Assembly (NCBI GenBank): GCA_943704525.1
Contig: CALSCQ010001103.1
Span: 1-19,925, forward strand
Length of the DNA stretch: 19,925 nucleotides
Direction: 5' to 3'
Source of the DNA: Pigoraptor vietnamica
Taxonomy: Eukaryota > Opisthokonta > Filasterea
A model generated the notes under the pieces. The model was given only the letters and a program-made list of their open reading frames with translations, ran no database searches and was not told the DNA's origin. Of the stretch, positions 12,223 through 19,925 are shown piece by piece; within the stretch, counting starts at the first letter, position 1; each line of letters starts with the position of its first letter. Both the position numbers and the translations under genes were made by a program.

Positions 12223-12619
12223 TGCACCGGGGTTTCGCGGCGACAGAGGCTGGTGCTGGCGTCGGTTGCGCTTGTTGTGGCGGAAGAAAGTGCGAGCGTG
12301 TGTTAGTGAGACGCACGCACGCGGCAGTGCACTTCCGCTGGGCGAAGCAGCGCCGAGGGGGGACGGCAGTGGGCAAGAGTGTGCGTGTTTGACGACGAGG
12401 CGAACACTGCGCAAGAGAACAGGCATTGACAAGAGGGAGGGAAGGGAGAGAGAAATGGTGCAAAACGGCCCTTTAGCCGAATGTGCTTTGACGGAGCCGT
12501 GCCGGATCGACCGTTGAGCACGTGAGTCGCTTTCTTGTTACCGCTGCCTGAAAGGGCGATACTTTTTTACCCTAAGGACGCAAACGACGGCCACACGTGC
12601 GTCGCTTCAACCGGCAAAG
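12223..12619. promoter_or_regulatory. Divergent intergenic region between sirtuin and kinase
   Basis: This 397-bp head-to-head gap contains two CACGTG palindromes (12519-12524 and 12594-12599). The second is 21 bp upstream of the proposed kinase start. No other gene is seen; the apparent ORFs here are continuations of the flanking frames. Confidence 0.45.
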
Positions 12620-14460
<1,841 letters not shown>

Positions 14461-14664
14461 TATTGGGCTGTGCACCGTGTAAGAAGACGCCGAAATGAAT
14501 GCTTTCAGTCGCATTGCATGGAAGCGAACGAAAAGTTACCAAACACTGCCACTGCCGCTTGACGGCTTCAGAAGGAATGAGAAGGCAGTGAACCCTCCCG
14601 ACCGCAACAACGAAAACTTTATCCGCCTGTATAAATTTTTAAATACGGACGTACACCGCGTGCA
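14461..14664. other. Convergent 3' gap between kinase and membrane protein
   Basis: Two hundred and four bp separate the two stop codons. The AT-rich TATAAATTTTTAAATA at about 14630-14645 lies just beyond the minus-strand stop and may be a polyadenylation region. Nothing else is recognised. Confidence 0.5.
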
Positions 14665-15441
14665 TCACTGCGCCGTCCCCTGCTCGGCGTCTGCGGACAA
14701 CAGGGGCTCCTTCAGAGACGACTCGGTCGCTGCTGCGGGCGCCCTCCGACGGTTGAACACCAAGACGACGCCGACGACAAGGGCCACGCACACGACAGCC
14801 CCGCCGACCGATGCACCCACAATCACCCCAATGAAACCGGCGCTGCGCGTGCGCGTCGTCGTCGCGCTCGAATCCGCCGCCAATACAATCGGATGCGAAT
14901 TGTCTGCCGCGGCGACAAACCCGTGCGCAACAGCCGCCGCGGGCTTCACGCACTTGTAGTCGGTCGCATACCTCACTTGGTAAGAGCGCTTTCCCGTGTC
15001 CGTGGGGTGCGCATCCGCGCCCGACATGAGAATGAGTTGCAGGTAGAGGGAGATGGACTCGCCGACCGCGCCGTAGACGGGAGAGTTGTACATGCAGACG
15101 CCCAGGTTAGGCGACTCGTACACCTGACGCGCGCCCGCTGCGATCTGTATCCTCGTCACGGCCGTGACGCCATCCCCCGTGTAGGCGTTGTCGACAATGG
15201 CCAGCGCGGAAAAGACCATCTGTTCGTTGGGCGCACAGCTGACGCTCGTAATGTGCACCGGCCCGTACGTTTCATGCACGCCGGCCGATAGCGTTGTCGT
15301 GCTGAACGCAATGCTGCTCGGCGGGTTGGGGCAGGCGTTCGTGAACTGGTCCCCGGGAGTCGCCAGCACAACGGCAGGTCCAACGGAGGCAATTGCCAGC
15401 GCGGCGGCGACAAGCCACGCGCAAAGGGGCGCCCGACGCAT
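14665..15441 (-). CDS. Orphan type I single-pass membrane protein
   Basis: This is an intronless ORF of 258 aa that I do not recognise. Residues 1-28 form a signal peptide (basic RR, hydrophobic Ala/Leu/Val core, likely cleavage after VLA). The ectodomain (about 29-198) has four cysteines (37, 69, 116, 164), enough for two disulfides, and alternating hydrophobic segments such as VFSALAIV and SLYLQLILM that suggest a beta fold. A Thr/Ser-rich stalk precedes a strong transmembrane segment at 201-229 (Gly/Val-rich), followed by the stop-transfer RRR and a 26-residue cytoplasmic tail containing EPLL, a possible but non-canonical dileucine signal. It is divergent from EFTUD2. The ATG at 15441 is favoured because it gives the signal peptide. 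It should be a cell-surface or endomembrane protein; the ligand or role is unknown. Confidence 0.75.
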   Translation of the reverse strand: MRRAPLCAWLVAAALAIASVGPAVVLATPGDQFTNACPNPPSSIAFSTTTLSAGVHETYGPVHITSVSCAPNEQMVFSALAIVDNAYTGDGVTAVTRIQIAAGARQVYESPNLGVCMYNSPVYGAVGESISLYLQLILMSGADAHPTDTGKRSYQVRYATDYKCVKPAAAVAHGFVAAADNSHPIVLAADSSATTTRTRSAGFIGVIVGASVGGAVVCVALVVGVVLVFNRRRAPAAATESSLKEPLLSADAEQGTAQ

Positions 15442-15868
15442 GATGCCGTGTGTGTCGCGTAGCGTGAGTGTGTGTGTCGCAGCAGCTAGGAGGGTTGTAC
15501 TTTTTGCATGACAAACAGCGGTCGATACACGTGATTAAGTCAGACCCCTCTTGACCTCCCTTTGTGCTATGTTGAGACCCCCTCTTAGCCCCCCTTGTGC
15601 AATACTGTCACTATGCGATGGTGTAACCCTCACCTTACATTCCACCTTGGGACGGCGATCAGCTGTGACAGTCCATGTGCGCGGCCACACACACACACAC
15701 AAACGCACGCACATACGCACACACTCTCGCTCTTATCATCGAAAAGCGGCCTCATTACGTTTATCACTGCCAGACTTGACGTGCATGCGTCTTCATTGAG
15801 GTTTTTGGGAGTGTCGTCTGGGGGTTGCAACTACTGCCGTTGCGCCTTTTCGGCGCTGACGCGTAAGA
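15442..15868. promoter_or_regulatory. Divergent intergenic region between membrane protein and EFTUD2
   Basis: This 427-bp region holds both promoters. It contains CACGTG at 15528-15533, a pair of imperfect 33-bp-spaced repeats at 15543-15605, and a CA run at about 15687-15703. No separate gene is seen. Confidence 0.5.
15543..15605. repeat. Imperfect tandem pair in the divergent promoter
   Basis: Copies at 15543-15571 and 15576-15605 share GACCCC, CTCTT, CC runs and TTGTGC-A-T in order, spaced 33 bp. Their purpose, if any, is unknown. Confidence 0.5.
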
Positions 15869-17350
15869 ATGGACGGCTCGCTGTACGACGAGTTTGGCAA
15901 CTACATTGGGCCCGAGCTGCCCGATGAAGCGAGCGATGAGGAGGATGTGAGTGAGCAGCGCCCGGCGCCCGCCTGGGATGCCGACCGCAGCGACCGTGAC
16001 GACGAGGGAGCGCGGCCGATGGAGACAGATGGCGGAGGTGTGTGCGTGTGTGCGGAGGCGTCATAGAGCTCTGCATAGATTGCTGGGCTGCAAATTGAGA
16101 GGAGACGCAAATATGGGGTGTGGTCTGGTGCTTAATGAGATTATGGTGGTGATGGCCGTCGTGCTTGCTTTATGTGTTGTGTGTGTTAATGTCGTGTTTT
16201 GGCAGATGCGTCGACGCGGTATGCGATCGTGCTCCACGAGGACAAGAAGTACTATCCCACGGCATCGGAGGTGTTTGGGGAGGACGTGGAGACGCTCGTG
16301 CAGGAGGAAGACACGCAGGGTTTGAACGAGCCGATCATTGCGCCGCTCAAAAAGAAGAAGTTTGCGGCGTCGGAGAAGGAGCTGCCCGAGACGACGTTTA
16401 GCAAAGAGTGGGTCGCGTGTTGCGTGCGGACGCCGTGCGGCAATCGAGTGTGCGTGTGTGTGTGTGTGTGAATGAGTGAGTGAGTGTGTGAACGACGTTT
16501 AGCAAAGAGTGGGTCGCGTGTTGCGTGCGGACACCGTGCGGCAATCGAGTCTCTGTGCGTGTGTGAGCAAGTGTGCGTGCGTGGCTTTCTATCAGCTGCC
16601 GTTCATTCGTGCTGTAAGTGCGTGTTGTGTTTATGCTTTGCGTGCGATTTCGACACAGAAATGCTTGCCGTCTTCTGCCGCCCTCCCTCAATAGCGTCGC
16701 TCACGCGCTCTCCCACGCACGCGCAGGTTCCTCGTCGACCTGATGGACATGACGTCACTGGTGCGCAACGTGGCGCTGCTCGGGCACCTGCACACTGGCA
16801 AGACGACGTTTATGGACATGCTCGTCGCGCACACACACGACAAGTCATGGGTCACCCTCGAGAATGACGTCAGGTCGGTGCGGTTTGGTGTTGGCTGTGA
16901 GCTTGCACTGTCCATCGATGAATGTACGAGGGTCTGCTCGCATACACGCAACACATACACGCGCACACACACACACACACACACACACCACAAATATCAC
17001 GAACGTACACACACACACACACACACACACACTATCCTTTCACGCAAGCGCGTCACACGAATATCCGCGCACATTGACGAGAAACAACGCTGCCAAACCC
17101 ATGCCGTACGGTTGTTGTCGTGCTCTATTAGCAGATAGACTCATCGCGTGCGTTGCACAGGTACACGGACACACTCGACATGGAGCAGGCCCGTGGGCTC
17201 AGCGTCAAGGCGACCCCCATGTCCCTCGTGCTGCCTGACGTGCGCGGAAAGAGCTATCTCCTGCACCTCATCGACACGCCAGGTGAGTGAGAGTTGGAAT
17301 GCACGCGATTGTGCGGCGTGACAGGGGCGCGCCGTGGCTTAGCGACACGT

Positions 17351-17423
<73 letters not shown>

Positions 17424-19842
17424 AGGCGCAAAACCGTTTGAAGATTCCAAAGCGAAGTTTGCATGCATGCCTGCACGCGTAGTATGTACTGTACTGTACG
17501 GAACGCGTCTTATAAAAGGAGGCTTACGATTCGCTCCACCTTTCGCACAGGCCACGTCAACTTCGCCGATGAACAGGCTGCGTCGATTCGCCTCTGCGAC
17601 GGCGCCGTGATTTTCGTGGACGCCATTGAGGGGGTGAGGATCTGCATCGTACGGGCATCACAAACTCACGCGCACCCTTACACACACTCACGGGACACAG
17701 GCACATGCGCACACACGTGTACATACGCGCACGTGCACACACACTTCGTAACCCCCGCGCGTGCATACATGCGTACGCGCACATGCGCACACATTGACAC
17801 ATTCATGCACGGACATCGCATACATCCGCACCCGCTCACCGCGATCCCTCTGAACCCGGCAGGTCATGCTTGGCACGGAGCGCACCCTCCGACAGGCGCT
17901 TCACGAGGGCGTCGCGGTGACCGTGTGCATCAACAAGATTGACCGACTGATCCTCGAGCTCAAACTGCCGCCCACCGACGCCTACCACAAAATTCGCCAC
18001 ACTCTTGACGAGATCAACTCGATCATCTCCGTCCACGCGCCCCCGCGCACCAACCCCGACGGCACGCCCGCGCAGCCGCCGTTTGTGTCGCCCGTGCTCG
18101 GCAACGTCTGCTTTGCCAGCGCAAACTACGGCTGCTCGTTCACGCTCTCGTCGTTTGCGAAGATTTACGCCGAGACGCACGGGTCGACGTTCGCGTCGGA
18201 CGAGTTTGCGCGCCGCCTGTGGGGCGACGTGTACTTTGACGAGCGGACGCGGAAGTTCTCGAAGCGCCCCCCGGCGGGCGTGGCGGATCCCAAGCGCACT
18301 TTTGTGCACTTTATTCTGGAGCCTTTGTACAAGGTCTTTGCGCAGGTGGGCGCTGTGGCCGATTGTCAGTCTGCGTGCGTGTGGCGCGTGCGGGTTTGCG
18401 TGAGGCGAAAATCTGTCGGCCCGTTCTGAGTAGTGCGTGGTGTGTGATGCACGATATCGTGTTCATAGGGTCTTGTGCGATTACTCTGTGTCTCCCTCCT
18501 CTGCGCTAGTGTCTCGCCTCAATTCGCAAAATATCATTGCGCTGTGACTACACACCGGTCTGTATGGTGCTGTGAGCAATTACGCTTTCATGACTTCCGC
18601 CCTCTACGCGCGCACTCTCATCCGTCGGTCTTCGCGCAGGTCGTGGGCGATGCCGAGACGACGCTACCGGACGCCCTCGCCGAGCTCGGCATCTCGCTGA
18701 AGAAGACGGAGCTCGACATGAACATCCGCCCCTTGCTTCGGCTCGTGTGCAGCCGCTTCTTTGGCGGCGCCGAGGGCTTTGTCGACATGCTCGCGCGCCA
18801 CGTGCCCTCCCCAGCGCAGGCCGCGGCGGGCCTCGTACGACACGCGTACACCGGCGCGCTGAACACGCCCATTGCGGCGGCCATGGCCAAGTGCGACCCC
18901 AGGGGCCCTCTCATGGTCCACGTGACCAAGCTGCTGGTGACGGAGGACGGCAGCTCGTTCCACGCGCTGGGTCGGGTGATGAGCGGGACGGTGCGCCGCG
19001 GGGACCGCGTGCGCGTGCTCGGCGAGGGGTACTCTCTCGACGACGACGAAGACATGCTCGTGGCGGAGGTGTCGAGCGTGTGCGTGGGAGAGGCGCGGTA
19101 CGTCATTCCCGTGGAGGCCGTCCCCGCGGGTAACCTCGTGCTGCTGGGCGGCGTGGACGAGTCGATAGTGAAGACGGCGACGATTGCGCAGCTGGAGGAC
19201 GCGGACGACGCGCTGATATTCAGGCCGCTGCGGCACAACACGCTGTCGGTGGTGCGCGTGGCGGTGGAGCCGGTGAACCCGACGGACCTCCCTAAAATGG
19301 TGCGGGGGCTTCGCATGATCAACAAGACGTATCCGCTGCTGCAGACGCGCGTGGAAGAGAGCGGGGAGCACGTGGTGATAGGGACGGGCGAGCTCTACAT
19401 GGACTGCGCGCTGCACGACCTCAGGAAGATGTACGCCGAGATTGACATCAAGGTGGGTTTGCGCTGGCCGCTGTGGTGGAATGGTTCGTGTGTGGGGCGT
19501 GCGACGCTGGCACTATGTGGTGTATGCGTGCATGCGAGGGAGCATACACGTGTTGCCGCAATTCAAGCAATTGACAAAAAAGTGACACGCACGCACACAC
19601 ACACACACACACACAAGCAAAAAAAGGTAACACCCATTAATGCGTCTGCCTATTCCCGGTCGCAGGTGTCGGATCCCGTCGTGTCGTTCAACGAGACGGT
19701 CGTCGAGACGTCTGCGCTCAAGTGCTTTGCGGAGACGCCCAACAAGCGCAACAAGCTCACAATGATTGCTGAGCCCCTCGACAACGGCCTCGCGCAGGAC
19801 ATTGAGGCGGGCAACGTCTCGCTCTCGTGGCCCAAGAAGAAG
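15869..19842 (+). CDS. EFTUD2: U5 snRNP GTPase EFTUD2/Snu114 (5' part, continues beyond window)
   Basis: This is the EF-2-like GTPase that controls Brr2 during spliceosome activation and disassembly in the nucleus. Eight exons are visible: 15869-16037, 16206-16407, 16727-16873, 17161-17282, 17551-17633, 17863-18345, 18640-19452, 19666-19842. All are GT-AG and phase consistent, giving 732 aa of roughly 970. The conserved N-terminus [17 protein letters not shown] is followed by an acidic region and [10 protein letters not shown]. The G domain has G1 GHLHTGKT (143-150), G3 DTPGH (211-215) and G4 NKID (265-268) in [17 protein letters not shown]. Then come [16 protein letters not shown]-like [11 protein letters not shown], the domain II region, [16 protein letters not shown] and KCFAETPNK, all as in human EFTUD2. 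The gene runs into its next intron (GTGGGC at 19843) and the window ends before the final domains. No disabling changes are seen. Confidence 0.96.
16391..16550 (+). repeat. Tandem duplication of the EFTUD2 exon 2 end and its 5' splice site
   Basis: A 59-bp segment at 16391-16449 is repeated at 16492-16550 with one mismatch (G16432 against A16533), offset 101 bp. Each copy contains the last exon codons and the donor GTGGGT (16408 in the used copy, 16509 in the duplicate). The spacer is TG-rich. Confidence 0.93.
16963..17032 (+). repeat. Two (CA)n blocks in EFTUD2 intron 3
   Basis: CA dinucleotide runs at about 16963-16989 and 17007-17032 flank a short non-repetitive segment within the intron 16874-17160. 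Confidence 0.88.
17351..17418 (+). repeat. (CA)33 microsatellite in EFTUD2 intron 4
   Basis: An uninterrupted CA run of about 67 nt sits inside the intron 17283-17550. CA-rich intronic tracts bind hnRNP L in animals and can modulate splicing; a role here is not shown. Confidence 0.95.
19592..19615 (+). repeat. (CA)n microsatellite in EFTUD2 intron 7
   Basis: A CA run of about 24 nt lies in the intron 19453-19665, just upstream of its acceptor region. Confidence 0.85.
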
Positions 19843-19925
19843 GTGGGCGCTGCTGCGTGTCGCGTGGTGTTGCAGTTGCATGTGCTACGGCGAGTGTTCG
19901 CATGCACGCGCCTGTTCGGGGGGGG

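Noticed and set aside
12223-12432. Longer sirtuin N-terminus starting at 12426 or 12432
   Set aside because: The extra residues are Ser/Thr/Arg-rich without family similarity and look like translated 5' UTR; ATG 12222 precedes a SIRT2-like start.
15843-15868. Additional coding sequence upstream of EFTUD2 ATG
   Set aside because: The conserved [17 protein letters not shown] start is at 15869, matching the family N-terminus exactly.

Overview
The window is a piece of a GC-rich, intron-dense eukaryotic nuclear genome. Seven protein genes can be modelled, and five of them have GT-AG introns of about 80 to 350 nt that are loaded with TG/CA microsatellites. The organism is very probably a flagellated unicellular eukaryote. 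The evidence is a TSNAXIP1-like axonemal/sperm-type coiled-coil gene, an apicortin gene, and a textbook RFX-type X-box between these two genes. The animal-like sequences of cystathionine gamma-lyase, tail-anchored heme oxygenase and SIRT2, a FunK1-like kinase, and a presumed RFX site point weakly to an opisthokont or close relative. The species cannot be named from the sequence.

Layout, left to right: a C/CT-rich tract (1-68); heme oxygenase (+, 188-1096, intronless); cystathionine gamma-lyase (+, 1398-4522, ten exons) with an unusual Jupiter/HN1-like C-terminal tail; a convergent 3' gap containing an AT-rich patch; the TSNAXIP1-like gene (-, 8398-4950, eight exons); a 525-bp head-to-head promoter with the X-box; apicortin (+, 8924-10449, five exons); a short convergent gap; a SIRT2-class sirtuin (-, 12222-10621, three exons); a divergent gap; a FunK1-like protein kinase (+, 12620-14460, three exons, the last with an internal tandem duplication); an orphan single-pass membrane protein (-, 15441-14665); a divergent gap; and the 5' three quarters of the U5 snRNP GTPase EFTUD2/Snu114 (+, from 15869, eight exons, running off the right edge).

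One theme is microtubules and cilia. Apicortin is a predicted microtubule binder (p25-alpha motif plus doublecortin domain), its head-to-head partner is a ciliary coiled-coil protein, its convergent neighbour is a SIRT2-type deacetylase (tubulin is a known SIRT2 substrate in animals), and the lyase carries a motif of a microtubule-associated family. Whether this grouping is functional is inference. A second theme is local tandem duplication. Imperfect direct repeats of about 30 to 100 bp sit at a 5' splice site (EFTUD2), at a 3' splice site (apicortin), inside an intron (lyase), inside a coding exon (kinase) and in a promoter, which suggests that replication or repair slippage is actively remodelling introns and exons here.

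Exon boundaries were chosen by eye from GT-AG sites, phase consistency and remembered family sequences. No alignment, RNA or database search was run.
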